DNA of 64,000 bases, taken from assembly GCA_038380435.1 (NCBI GenBank), contig JAWZYU010000024.1, positions 51,298,613-51,362,612 of the forward strand, written 5' to 3'. A model generated the notes under the pieces. The model saw only the letters and a program-made list of their open reading frames with translations, did no database searches and was not told the origin of the DNA. The translations under genes were made by a program, and so were the position numbers. Position 1 is the first letter of the stretch. The number at the start of each line of letters is the position of its first letter. Positions 33,180 to 44,820 of this stretch are shown here, in pieces. The DNA is from Ryuthela nishihirai (lineage: Eukaryota; Arthropoda; Arachnida; Araneae; Heptathelidae).

Positions 33180-35181
33180 GCATCTTGTAAATCGTAGGAT
33201 GGGTGTATAAAAAAAAGTTTTTGTTTACTAAAGCTAGTCTTTTCCAATTCAATATATGCCTGAAAATGTAATCATGTCTCATTCCATCCACTAAAAATCC
33301 AGAAAGAAAACTAATAACGTTTCTGAATAAATATATATTTCACAATTCGATGCCCATTGTCGCTCACAAAAACCAATTCTTTTATTCACGATAACAAACT
33401 GCAATATCGCTGAATTTCATCGTGTCTTTCATTAACATTGTCAAATCTTCAATAAAGACATTTAATTCCCCACAGAGAAGGATCAAGAAAACGATTTTTG
33501 CGTTCTTTTCCCGATCTTTCACAACTTTAATGAAATCGCAGCTGACGTGCCAAAAACAAAACAACACCGACTCCCATATCCGTCACATCATCAAATATTT
33601 GCTCATCTTCATGTCGTGACTCAAGCGACAATATTCCCTTTTCAACTTCCTTTCCATTTACTCCTCGTACTTGACACATCCCCCCCCCCCTTATCCTCCC
33701 TTCTCTCCTCCACTCTCCATCCTCCTCTGATACGCATTCCCTCGCCTTGCACGTGTCTAGCACGCGCCAACTTTTGGTCGCTCTCATTGTTACTTTTAGA
33801 ATTGCCCGTACTTGTTCAAACACGTGCGCTGGCGCACACGCGCGGGCCAGTGATGCGAATTAGACGTCTGGAAAAGAGAAAAGAGGCCGGTACACAGAAT
33901 AGGAGAACCAGAGAAGGATAAAAAAATAAAACTACTTCCCTTAAAGCAAGGGAAAACACTCGTTACTCAAGCTAGAGCAAGCTCACTTTGGACCATGTTT
34001 GTTCTGCCACCTGATTACAGAACGCCATTCGGCCAATTTGCATAAGGTTTTAAGATCTCTTCTGATAGTGACTCTCTAAGAGAGTCCGTCTGTGTTCCTC
34101 TCCATCAACGTGTGTGTCTCTCTCTGTGACTCCCCCCATCCTCCGTTCCTCCTTCCCCAGCATCATCTCTTTTCTCTTTGAAATCATCGCTCACTGTGAA
34201 ACCTGATCGATGCAAACGCGGTTTTCTGTTTCTAACTCGGAAACCTAGGCAAAGGCGTGCGTGCGTTAGAAACAGGAAAAGACTGTGGAGAATGGGGAGA
34301 AAAAGAGAGAGAGGAGAAGAGCACGTGCTGGCCCTGGAAGGGATGTTGGGCAGTAGAAGCAGTATCATCTCTCTCTCTATTTCCAGTCTCTAGTTTGTGC
34401 TCTGCTAGCGTCTCCAAAGGGACGCAGAGTTTTGTTTTACTGAAGAGGGATCAATACTTCGGTAATACAGAAAGCAATCTGAATGGAGCGATCCGGCTGT
34501 CCTCCGGAGAATCACTTGCACAACATGTGTTTCACCTGTGCGGACTGGAGGAGGAGTAAAAGAAAATGGGGGAAGGTAAGACAAGAGAGAGAGCTTGCCA
34601 TTACATTGCAGAAAGCGAAGAGAATAGACTATGGTAGCGTCGTTAAAGGCTCGTGGTCATCTTTGTTGAAAGAAAAGAGCATAGGGAAAAGTAAAGAGAA
34701 AATGATGTGTGGAAAAGGTTGAAATTAAAGGAAACGCAATGGGAGATACCTCATTCTACTTCTTATAAGCGAAAGAATTGTTTTTTTTGGTTTGGAGGCT
34801 GATTCTTTGTTACTAAATGAACGACGCAGTGCGGGTGTATAGCTTTTAAAATTTTTATTTGTTTCTAAGAGGGTGAGTTTTATTTAATCTGAGATTGTTT
34901 TTGATAATGACATGTACCATTTGTGTCTTTAATAATTCTTCTCATTATATTAATATTTATTTCAAAATTCAAGATAAACTAAATTTGGATCATAAAACCG
35001 AACGGAAATTATCATATTTCTTGCTGCATTAAACAACTAAATAATATATCTGTATATCATTTTATTTTACATAAGGTTTTCAATTGCTATCCCTTGAATG
35101 GGATCCCTTTAAAAATCCTTTTAAATTGCAATCCCTTTAAAGGCTCCAATTTTAAAATTGGACTAAATAAATCAAATTTGG
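33180..35181. other. Unannotated 2 kb with strand-asymmetric purine and pyrimidine runs
   Basis: Pyrimidine-rich plus strand at 33640-33750 and 34080-34180, purine-rich at 34280-34330 and 34550-34710. Several short frames are open on both strands and none shows a domain. The purine-skewed layout resembles 46.6-48 kb and 61.6-62.3 kb. It could be regulatory or UTR sequence, unproven. Confidence 0.35.
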
Positions 35182-35192
35182 AAAGATTATTG

Positions 35193-35567
35193 TAGGGATT
35201 CTTGGGTTGTTTTACCTCTGAGCGGCATATTTTTGCACACCATGGGCTAAATGGCCAGGTCACATGGACCCCGAAGGCTCAGAGAAGGTTGGGGGAGGGG
35301 ACCCACTGGAACAGCTGTTGGGAGACAGATGGTAGCCTCCCGTCAAGGCCATCCAGCGTGTTCTTTAACGTGCACAGGGTATGGCTCTCCCGCACACGGG
35401 GCCACGGCTTAACGTCCTATCCGACGGACGGCGGTGTCCCCTACTGACCGTGGGCAGGGCGGGGAATTTTGCGGAGATAAATCTCAACGCTGACCCAGCT
35501 GGGACTCGAACCTGGAAACTACAGATTACGAGCCTGGCGCTCTACCTACTGAGCCACCCCAGCCCCC
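35193..35567 (-). mobile_element. SINE-A, nearly full length
   Basis: A reverse copy with one 24-bp-scale deletion in the GGCGGCCTTTCC block near 35430. TSD AAAGATTATTG at 35182-35192 and 35568-35578. The tail carries about 9 extra bases. Confidence 0.94.
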
Positions 35568-35578
35568 AAAGATTATTG

Positions 35579-36107
35579 CAAGTAGTCCATTAGACAATAT
35601 GTCACTGAGTTGACGTTTCTTGAGCAGCTCATGAGAAAATAAATAATATATATTTTTATAGCATATGTGATGTAAAAGTCTGGTATTATATAATAATTAA
35701 TATATTAATGATTTACTACTTTTTTGATTCAGAATTTTCATAATTGATAAATCAACATCTTGGAAAACTTCTGTAATTTTTTTAAACTATTTTGAAGTAA
35801 CACTATAAAAGAAGCGGTAGCATCACGTCACTGGGGCAACCTTGGTTCAACTCAGGTTAAAGACCTATCAGCGATTTGATAATGCCATTTTTGAAGCAAT
35901 AATTTTTTTAAAATATTAATATAATATATTGTAGGCTGCTTGTGATATATCTAACAAATAAATGAAAGAATAATTAATAACAATATTTAAAGTAAACATA
36001 ATTATATATAAATATAATTAAAATTTTTACTATTTTTAGTTTTAGGATATTTTTGTAAAAATAACACATTTAATTTTTTTATTCATTTGGTAGGTATATC
36101 GTAAAAC
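35579..36107. other. AT-rich stretch
   Basis: No gene, RNA or repeat recognised. Confidence 0.55.
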
Positions 36108-36235
36108 TTTGGTGGGAAAGGGGGACACTGATGATCTTGGAAATACCGCCCTTCGATTTAGGGGATGTTAAGCTGTAGCCCATGTGCAGAAAGTCTTACC
36201 TTGTGCATGTTAAACTGGATGTCTTGACGGGATGG
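36108..36235 (+). mobile_element. Diverged SINE-A body fragment
   Basis: GGGGGACACTGATGATCTTG, then GCCCTTCGATTTAGGGGATG, and CTTGACGGGATG match the SINE-A middle. Both ends are lost; the MITE half that follows cuts it off. Confidence 0.8.
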
Positions 36236-36237
36236 TA

Positions 36238-36350
36238 CAGTCGCTCCAAAAATATCCGAACACTATGGTGGATTTCAGAATTCAAAAAAAAATATCTGGC
36301 AACGATTTTTTTTAAATTAGTGATCTGGCAACCTTCGTGTCACGTGACAC
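36238..36350. mobile_element. Half of the foldback MITE (copy 3)
   Basis: The left arm CAGTCGCTCCAAAAATATCC runs to the palindrome centre GTGTCACGTGACAC, then stops and joins the 30-bp minisatellite. The right arm is missing, so breakage occurred at or next to the hairpin tip. Confidence 0.88.
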
Positions 36351-36394
36351 AAGGTGGACTACTTTTAAGGCTATCAGATGGTGCATTCAAAGGA

Positions 36395-37200
36395 TAATGT
36401 TTCAACTATTCTTCAAATAGCGGGTAGGCCATTCAAGGAATAACTGGTAGCTCATTCAAGGAATAGTAGGTGGCTCATTCAAGGAATAGCTGGTGGCTCA
36501 TTCAAGGAATAGTAGGTGGCTCATTCAAGGAATAGCTGGTGGCTCATTCAAGGAATAGTAGGTGGCTCATTCAAGGAATAGCTGGTGGCTCATTCAAGGA
36601 ATAGCAGGTGACTAATTCACGGAATAGTAGGTGGCTCGTTCAAGGAATAGTAGGTGGTTCATTTAAGGGATAGTAGGTGGTTCATTTAAGGGATAGTATG
36701 TGGTTCATTAAAGGGATAACAGATGGTCTATTCAAAGGATAGCAGTCAGCCTATTCTAGTAATAGCAGGTGGACTACTTTTAAGGATATCAAATGGTCCA
36801 TTCAAAGCATAGTGGTTCAACTATTCTTCTAATAGCGGGTAGGCCATTCAAGGAATAGCTGGTGGCCCCATCAGTGGATAGCAGGAGTACATTTTAAGAG
36901 TAGCAGGACAATTCAAAGGATAGCAGATGCTGTATTCATTGAATAGCAGACAGCTCACTCAAGGGATAGCATATGGCCCATTTAAAGAATAGCAGGCATC
37001 CAATTTTAAGGGTGCAGGGGTAGTAGACGGCCAATTCCAGGGGTAGCAAATGATTAGTTTTTAAGGATAGCAGATGGCCATTCAAAGTGCAATAGTTGGT
37101 CCATTTTAGGGATAGCAGGTTCAAGGGATAGCAGATGGCCTTTTCGGAAGGATAGCAGAGCAGGTTTCCCATTCAAACGATAGCAAGTGAAACGTTCGAG
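36395..37200. repeat. Minisatellite, period about 30 bp, with 60-bp dimers
   Basis: Units GGTGGCTCATTCAAGGAATA plus GTAGC-type ends. Between 36450 and 36610 units alternate AGCTGGTGG and AGTAGGTGG strictly, giving a 60-bp dimer. The array grows more diverged toward 37200. About 26 units in all. Confidence 0.92.
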
Positions 37201-38399
37201 AGATGGCGAAGTACTATCAAGGCTGCCAACCTATCTCTTGCATTTATTTTACTTGCTTTTACTTGTGTCATTCATATTGTCGTTAGTATTTCTAACAAAA
37301 TGATACCACGACTTGATTATCCTTCGAATGGAGGATAATGTTTCTCTCCGAAGAACGAAAAATCACCACAGACACAATGAAAGAAAAACCAAAATACAGC
37401 GGGAACTCCAATTCCCTCAAGTAAAAAACAAAAGCAGCAAGAAAATTTAGCACTTAATGTCAGCGATTCTGTCATACTACCATCACCCCCAAATAGGGAG
37501 AAACTGCAAACTTACAAACAGTGATATTTTATTTGCCGACAAATGAAAAATTCTTAAAATATTAACAAATATTGTAATAATTTGTTGATAATTAATTTTA
37601 GCGGTAAGTTCTTTTGTGTTAATTATTGTCGTGGACGTCAAAAAAATAAAAAGCTCATTTTAGAACAAAAGAGGAATGATAAGGAGCTTACAGTATCAGT
37701 TGAAAAGATATAAAAAAGTTTAGAAAAAAAGAGGAAAATATTTATGGGAGATTGATACTAAACAAAAAATAAAATTAATAACTCAACAAATGAAAAGGAT
37801 GTTGATTAAAAAATAATGATTTTAACCATTTTGACTTGGGCGTCATCACCATGATCATTAATTTAATTTTTTTATTATTATTATTTTCTAATTTCGTTGT
37901 TCATTTCTTTTAATTTCAATTCTGCTGCTGATAAGAAGTTTAATGGAATTTGAAAAACAAAAAAGCCAGGGAAAAAAATGTTATGAACTTCAACTGAACA
38001 CAAATGATCGAGTTCGAAAAAGCAAAGAAAAACCGTCTTTAGCACATGGCGTACAGGAAGTTATTAATATTGTATCAATATTGGATCGATCGTGCGTCGC
38101 GAAAGTTTTTTCTCTTTTTTTGTCAAAGACTTTTTTTTTTGCTTTTTTTTCTCTCGAACAATGTGAAGTAAAGGTTTTCCTGCGAGGTACGTCACGGACG
38201 CGTTCTTGTAAAACTAAGCGTATCTCGGGAAGAATTTTCCCATAAAACCTTATTTCATTATTTTATAATGAATGATGAGTTCCTAGCTGAAAAGTTTGAA
38301 AGTAAACTTTGCATATTTGCAGTGAAGATCAAATGTATGTAGAGAGAGTTTTGTGAGAGCTTGACTGACGGCTGACTAACTATAATGGAGAAATTGTAG
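37201..38399. other. Unannotated 1.2 kb
   Basis: AT-rich. A plus-strand frame of 100 codons (37943-38245) is Lys/Phe-rich with no domain that I recognise. Nothing else seen. Confidence 0.45.
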
Positions 38400-39520
38400 A
38401 GCTCTGAAAATATGCATCTAGGAGTAATCCGGGTCGTAGATCTGGGACAAAATGAGAAATTTAACCTCTGATGTGTCCTTAAAAATCAAATAGAAGTCAT
38501 ATAGAGGTCAAAGCTTGATCTACAAATGCTAGAAACGTGAAAAATTGGTGTCTGGGGATGTTTCGGGTTGTAGATGTCGGAAACTACGAATTTTCGAATC
38601 AGGTCAAAAATTAGATTAATGAGAGATCAAAATTGCTGTCTGGGGGTATTCCGGGTAGTAGATCTAGAAACGCTACGAATTTTCGGATAAGGAGGATCCT
38701 ATGAGGTCAAAGATCAGATTTAGATCCACAAGTGCTAAATAGAGAGATAAAAATTGCTTTCTGGGGAGTTTCGGTATCGTAGATTGGAAACAATACGAAT
38801 TTTCGGTTCAGTAGGATCCATCGAGGTCAAAGGTCAAATTTAGATCTACAGGTGCTATAGAGATAAAATATTGATTTCTGGAGGTATTCCGGTCGTAGGT
38901 CTTGGAAACGATACGAATTTTCGGATCAGTAGGATCCTTCGAGGTCAAAGGTCAAATTTAGATCTACAGGTGCTAGAGAGATAAAAATTATTGTCTGGGA
39001 AGTATTCCGGGTATCTTCTTGGAAATAGTAGGTAGATCTTGGAAACGATACGAATTTTCGTATCAGGAGGATCTTTCGAGGTCAAAGGTCAAATTTAATC
39101 TACAAGTGCTAGAGAGATAAAAATTGCTGTCTGGGGAGTATTCCGGGTCGTAGATTCGGAACGATACGAATTTTCGGATCAGGATTCTTCGAGGTCAAAG
39201 GTCAAATTTAGATCTGCAGATGGTAGAGATATAAAAATTGCTCTCTGGGGAGTATTTCGCGTCGTAGATCTTGGAAAAGCTACGAATTTTTGTATCAAGA
39301 GGGTCCTTCGAGGTCAAAGGTCAGATTTAGTTCTAACACTGCTAGAGGGCTTAAAATTGGTCAATGGGGGTATTTCGGGTTGTAGATCTCAGAAACGTTG
39401 TGAAATTTTACATGCGATGGGTCCTTCGAGGTCAAAGGCCAAATTGCTCTATAACGTTATTAGAGAGTTAAAAGTTGGTGAATATGGCTATTTCGAGAAG
39501 TAGAACTCATAAATATTAAG
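38400..39520 (+). repeat. Tandem repeat, period about 119 bp, about 9 units
   Basis: Landmark GAGGTCAAAGGTCA recurs at 38823, 38941, 39078, 39191, 39310 and 39429, with older copies near 38500, 38602 and 38703. Steps are mostly 113-120 bp; the 137-bp step contains a local duplication of the GTAGATCTTGGAA block. Each unit has GTAGATCTTGGAAACGATAC, then GAATTTTCGGATCAG. No open frame runs across units. Confidence 0.93.
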
Positions 39521-39607
39521 GATGTTCAGATCCGGTGTTTCGTTGAAGGACGGTCAGAGTAACGGTCTAGAAAGTATGAGGCGTCGATGGCACCAATTGA
39601 TTTCCAG

Positions 39608-39855
39608 CAAGCCCTGATCTAGAAACAAATCGATCCAAAAATGGCAAAAGGGCGGGGGGGTGGTATGGGACTAGTTATCCTTCGAATGGAGACAATGAAA
39701 TTTTATTTATTGTCAATTATTTCCAATGCAGTATACGATTCACCATCCGTTTTAAAATTCTTTAAAATTTTCTTGAAAAATGCATTAAATTTAAATCAAT
39801 TTCCTAATTTTTGGCTCTTTTACCCTTACTACCTTGCCCCCCCCCCACTAGATCT
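39608..39855. mobile_element. Possible TIR element interrupted at its right end
   Basis: Left CCCTGATCTAGAAAC then a poly-G run (39652-39660), right poly-C run (39837-39847) then ACTAGATCT immediately before a SINE head. The two ends are inverted relatives and resemble the fragments at 4.7 and 30.1 kb. Assignment to a superfamily is not possible by eye. Confidence 0.4.
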
Positions 39856-40221
39856 GGGGCGGGAGTGGCTCAGTCGGTAGTGTGCCAGGCTCATAATCTG
39901 CAGTTCCCAGGTTCGAGTCCCGGCTGGGCCAGCATTGAAATTTATCTCCTCAAAACTCCCCGACCTGCCCATGGTCAGTAGGAGACACCAATGGGCTTGG
40001 AAAGGCCTCAGTCCATCAGATGGGACGTTAAGCCGTAGCCCCTTGTGTGGGAAAGCCATAGTTTGTGCATGTTAAAGAACACGCTGGACAGCCTTCACGA
40101 AAGGCTACCATCTGTCTCCCAACATCTGTCCAGTGGACCCCTCCCCCCAACTTTCTCTGAGTCCTCAGGGTCTTTGTGACTTGGCCATTTAGTCGTTGGG
40201 TGGGGAAGTGCCGCTCAGAGG
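39856..40221 (+). mobile_element. SINE-A, full body, shortened tail
   Basis: Head GGGGCGGGAGTGGCTCAGTC, B box at 39916, and end GTGCCGCTCAGAGG without the TAAAACAACCC tail. Moderately diverged. No clear TSD. Confidence 0.9.
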
Positions 40222-40255
40222 TTGATTTCTTATGTAATTGTTCTATTGCGAATCA

Positions 40256-40622
40256 GTTGAGTTGCTTAACCAATGTCCGGCATTTTTTAACACAATGGGC
40301 TAAAAGACCAAGTCACAGGGACCCCATGGGCTCAGAGGACATGTGGAAAGTTGTTAAGTGACAGATAGTTTGGATTCCCGTCAATGCCATCCGGCGTGTT
40401 CTTTAACGTGCACCAGGTATAGCTCTCCCGCTCACGGGGCCACGGCTTAACGTCCCATCCGACTGACGGCGGCCTTTCCAAGCCAATCGATGTCCCCTAT
40501 TGACCGAGAGCAATGTGAGGAGTTTTGCGCATATAGATATCAAAGCTGGCCCAACTGGGGACTCGAACCTGAGAACTACAGATTATGATCCTGCCGCGCT
40601 ATCGACTGAGCTACCCCTGCTC
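40256..40622 (-). mobile_element. SINE-A, diverged, tail-to-tail with its neighbour
   Basis: A reverse copy from GTTGCTTAACCAATGTCCGG to CTGAGCTACCCCTGC. With 39856-40221 it forms an inverted pair separated by about 35 bp. Confidence 0.88.
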
Positions 40623-41963
40623 TAGAGAGTAGAAGATTCTACATCTAATATAAACAGGGATATTTAAAAAACTATGAATATATTTCATAGTTAAAATTGT
40701 TTTTTTAAACCTTGTTCGTTATAAAATAACAATATCCCACGACTTAGAGAATTTCGTGTTAACGCGGTTTCGTATGAGTTCTGATGCAAATAAAAATGAA
40801 GTGCACAAAAGTGTCTCCAACATTGTTTCTACTTTATAATCGTTCGATAAAGATTTTAAAAATAGCGAAATTAATTGTCTAATACAAAGAGATTAAGAAT
40901 CCCAAAAGGCTAAAATAAAAGGAATTAATTAATTGAATTGAGTTACCTTCCAATGAAAATTTAAAACAAGTTAAATCAAAGTAATAACAAAAGTAACTTA
41001 GAGTAAACAAAAATTTCGAATTTCGAAAAATTCACTAATTAAAAAGTAATTAGAAAACGAATATCAAGGATATTTAAATGGCTTCAGAACCAATTGGAAA
41101 AGAGGAAGTGGAAAAAAAGCGTCAGGCAAATCTGTCGGTTTCATTAATTTTATTCCCATGCGATCACAAGGATAGTCAAAGATAACGATAAATAATAGAT
41201 CAAAATAATTATAGATAAAATTACAGGAGAAGTGAATTTAAGCAAACGTTTATGTAAGTAATCTGCATTTATTAACATCTTCGCTAGGCGCGGAAATTTT
41301 TCGAATTGCGCGACCACATTTTTGAATATAACTGTCACTTAAACGCACATATGTTCTGATACATACTGTCGCACAGAAATGTTACATATTTTCCATGTTG
41401 TGTTAATGAGAATCTAACTTCGAAGCCCTATCATTTATAATTAATATATTTAATGAAAAAATGCGACTGAAGATAAATTAAAGATCATAATAAAATCTGT
41501 TTAAAACTTGATTTTTCAATAATATTCGTTCAAGTATTTAGAGAATTATCAAAGCTAGAATAATTTAAACAGTAAATACATCATAAAACCTTTCCACAGA
41601 AATTAATTAAAAAAGTACGCCGCTTCCACACTAAAGAACCCAAACCTGAATCGATCTTTCATCAAGCCTCTAATTCCTGGCTGTGCTGCTGATATACGTA
41701 ATGTCGTATCAAGTGGAATATTATGACACTGTACAGTTGATGGTTATACAGTGGTCAAAGATCATTGGTTTATTGACATATGCCAGTGATGAGATCTGCC
41801 AAAACATCAACTGCGCAATCGCACAACTCTGCAATTGCTACTCTATGCTACACTGTTCGTATATAGATGATATAACTCAATGGTAGGTAATGTAAGAGAG
41901 TGTAAGTCCTCTATCTTATCCTCTCTTTCCAGGAATAGTGTGCTAGTGGGTAGAGGACCTATG
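40623..41963. other. Unannotated 1.3 kb
   Basis: AT-rich. A 67-codon plus-strand frame at 41683-41886 has no domain that I recognise. No repeat seen. Confidence 0.5.
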
Positions 41964-41965
41964 TA

Positions 41966-42138
41966 CTGTCGCTCAAAAAAGTATCCGAACACTACGGTTG
42001 ATTACAAAATTCAGAAAAAATATCTTGTCACGTGACACGAAGGTTGCCAGATCACTAATTTCTAAAAAAATCGTTGCCAGATATTTTTTCTGAATTTTGT
42101 AATCAACCGTAGTGTTCGGATACTTTTTTGAGCTGCTG
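41966..42138. mobile_element. Foldback MITE (copy 4), left arm shortened
   Basis: The left arm jumps from GAAAAAATATCT straight to the centre TGTCACGTGACACG, losing about 43 bp; the right arm is complete. TA borders at 41964-41965 and 42139-42140. The second TA also borders the pogo-like element. Confidence 0.92.
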
Positions 42139-42140
42139 TA

Positions 42141-43556
42141 CAGTTAACTCGAATTCCTTGCCAACTCAAAAGTTTTAAATTTCCAGCGGGATCCTTACAC
42201 ATTTAATGTATTTTCTTTCTCTTTAACTCGAAATATTTTTTCATCGCCACCTCGATAACTCGAAATTTTATGGAGATATTTAACAGAAATCTTTTTTTTT
42301 ATCCTTTTTTTTCCTGAAATTTTGATTCGTTACTGGTGATTTTAAGCTACTGAAGTTTTATGAAGAATGTTCGAAAAAAATTCCCTTTTTTGATCGTTTT
42401 TCCTAAAATTTTATTTTGTTACTGGTGATTGTAAGTTGCTAAAATTTTATGAAGAATATATTAAAAGAAAAATCCGTTTTCGATAAGCTTTTTTTCAACG
42501 AAATTTTGTTTTCTTTTTGATGATTATAAAGTTGCTGAAATTTTTGCCAGGTGGGCAAAGCGAATCGCATTATTCTACGCATTGTCCCCACTGATTATAC
42601 GTGGACATGGATTTTTATTATCTAGGCACTGCTTCCACCATCTCCGCACGGCTGATACCTAAGCATTCCTCCCATTCATCACAGAAAGTATTGAGTTTTA
42701 TTTTAGAACTAGTTTCTCTGGTACAGATTTAATCATTACAATGGCAGCAAAGCGTAAATTGAATGCAATGTCATTAAGTGATAAAGCAGAAGTGATCACA
42801 GCTGTTGAAAGTAGTGGAAATAAGAAAAAAAAACATTGCAGAAGAAATCGAAATTCTTAACAGTACTCTGTTAACTATTTTCAAAAACAAAGATATGGTA
42901 TTGAAAGAGCTAGATTGCGAAAAATGAAACGGAATGTTCATCATATTGACCAGTAAAGTCGCTAAAATGCTTTACTCAATGTAGCACCAAAAAGATTCCA
43001 ATAGGCGAGAATCTATTGTCAGGTCATTTTTTTACATTAAATCCCGAATAAAAAGTTTTAAAGCTAGTTTTTAAACGGATTATGTACATTTTAGCACAGA
43101 TTTGACACTCGAAGTTTTTTCGTTTCCCTTCAGCTTCGAGTTAACGAGTTGGGTTGTTTTACCTCTGAGCGGCACTTTTTTGCACACCATGGGCTAAATG
43201 GCCAGGTCACATGGACCCCGAAGGCTCAGAGAAGGTTGGGGGAGGGGACCCACTGAAACAGCTGTTGGGAGACAGATGATAGCCTCCCGTCAAGGCCATC
43301 CAGCGTGTTCTTTAACGTGCACAGGGTATGGCTCTCCCGTACACGGGGCCATGGCTTAACGTCCCCATCCGACGGACGGCGGCCTTTCCAAGCCCATCGG
43401 TGTCCCCTACTGACCGTGGGCAAGGCGGGGAATTTTGCGGAGATAAATCTCAACGCTGACCCAGCTGGGACTCGAACCTGGGAACTACAGATTACGAGCC
43501 TGGCGCGCTACCGACTGAGCCACCCCCGCCCCTTCGAGTTAACGAGAGTTTACTAT
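42141..43556 (+). pseudogene. pogo/Tigger-like transposon remnant with CENP-B-type N-terminus
   Basis: Ends are CAGTTAACTCGAATTCC (left) and the inverted CGAGTTAACGAGAGTTTACT (right), with TA at both borders, as in pogo/Tigger elements. An ATG at 42741 opens MAAKRKLNAMSLSDKAEVI, the start of a CENP-B-like helix-turn-helix. A one-base frameshift in the A-run near 42828 leads to NIAEEIEILNSTLLTIFKNK, the expected continuation, which ends at about 42927. The DDE domain is absent, so this is an internally deleted copy. A SINE-A sits in the right terminal repeat. DNA before the ATG repeats a pattern of TGAAATTTTG and GTTACTGGTGATT at about 110-bp steps (42290-42550). Confidence 0.85.
43149..43532 (-). 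mobile_element. SINE-A inside the pogo right terminal repeat
   Basis: A full 384-bp reverse copy. The 14-bp TSD TTCGAGTTAACGAG (43135-43148 and 43533-43546) is itself part of the pogo terminal repeat. Very close to consensus, so young. Confidence 0.97.
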
Positions 43557-44820
43557 ATATTTCACTACGAAGCCTTTGCAGCGCTGTCATTGCTTTACCA
43601 TCTACTCTATAAATGTCATTCTTAAACTAATGACTTAATGAAACATCAGCCTGACAAAAGAAAATAAAGCATTGATGAACAGTAGTTTAACAAATTTGGT
43701 TTTATGTCTCTTGGCACTTAGTTACTAGTATTTCAGCTCTATAAACTTAGATTTAATTTTCCTACAAATGTGGAGTTTACTTTAATACTTAATATATTAT
43801 AAAATAGGAACAATTGCTGGAAATTCTGGAGTTAATAAAGAATATAGAAACCTACCCACAGATAAACAAAAGTGAATTATTAATTAAGCAATCTGCATAA
43901 CAATTTTTACTTAATTTACTGTAAATTAAAATTTACGGTAACCAAATATTTCTTACCAAAAAACAACAGCTTTAGGACGTTTTTTACGCAATACTGTGAA
44001 ACTGAACCGCAAGGTGCAATTTCTGCAATGACACGGATGACACATTCTTGAAGTACATGCAAAGTTATTTTCCTTATATCATAAGCAATAGCGAAACGCA
44101 TTCTGATGCGACGCTTACATTACGTTATTTTTTTACATTAAATCCCGAATACGAAAAGAATAGTCCAATCTTCTTCGTGCAATGCTTCATAACTGGCAGG
44201 TGACTTTATGAATACAATAATGGAAGATGGTCCCCGCTATTCCAGCGACATGCCACGAGCAGCAGCTCGGGTGGAAAAAGAACGTTTTCATCCGGAACGC
44301 AACTATTTGCATGTCGCCCGCTCGATTTGCTTGCCTGTTCCTCACGCAGTTAAAACGCATAAATACGGTCACACACCGCAATGCTAAAATGTGCTCAAAA
44401 CATACGAAATAACTCCACGCATAATGAAATGCACGTCTTTCCCGAACTCTAATCCAAAACGTCATCCACAAAAACACCGCGGGCAACTAGACACAATATT
44501 ACGAAAGAAAAAAAATGATGAAAAAGAACAGGAGAAAGAGACGAGAAAGAGAGAAAAAATTTCCCTTACAGCGAAACAAATAAATCATTTTCCGTTACAT
44601 TAAATCCACCCTTTTGCATTTTGTTCCCAGCCTTCCCATTCCGGCATATCTCCCTTTTTATGACGTACTTTTCAATTTGCCGCTACACGGAGGAGGGATA
44701 AGTCTGTGACGTCACGCTCGAGGCCCTAGCGGGATTAATATCGTAGGAGAAATTCCACCTTTATTCGTGTCATGATTTATCTTTATCTCGTCGGGAAAAG
44801 CCGTTGTGCCAAAGGAAGAC
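43557..44820. other. Unannotated 1.3 kb
   Basis: No gene recognised. A 25-bp block centred on ACATTAAATCCCGAATA (44127-44151) repeats one inside the pogo remnant (43026-43050). Confidence 0.45.
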
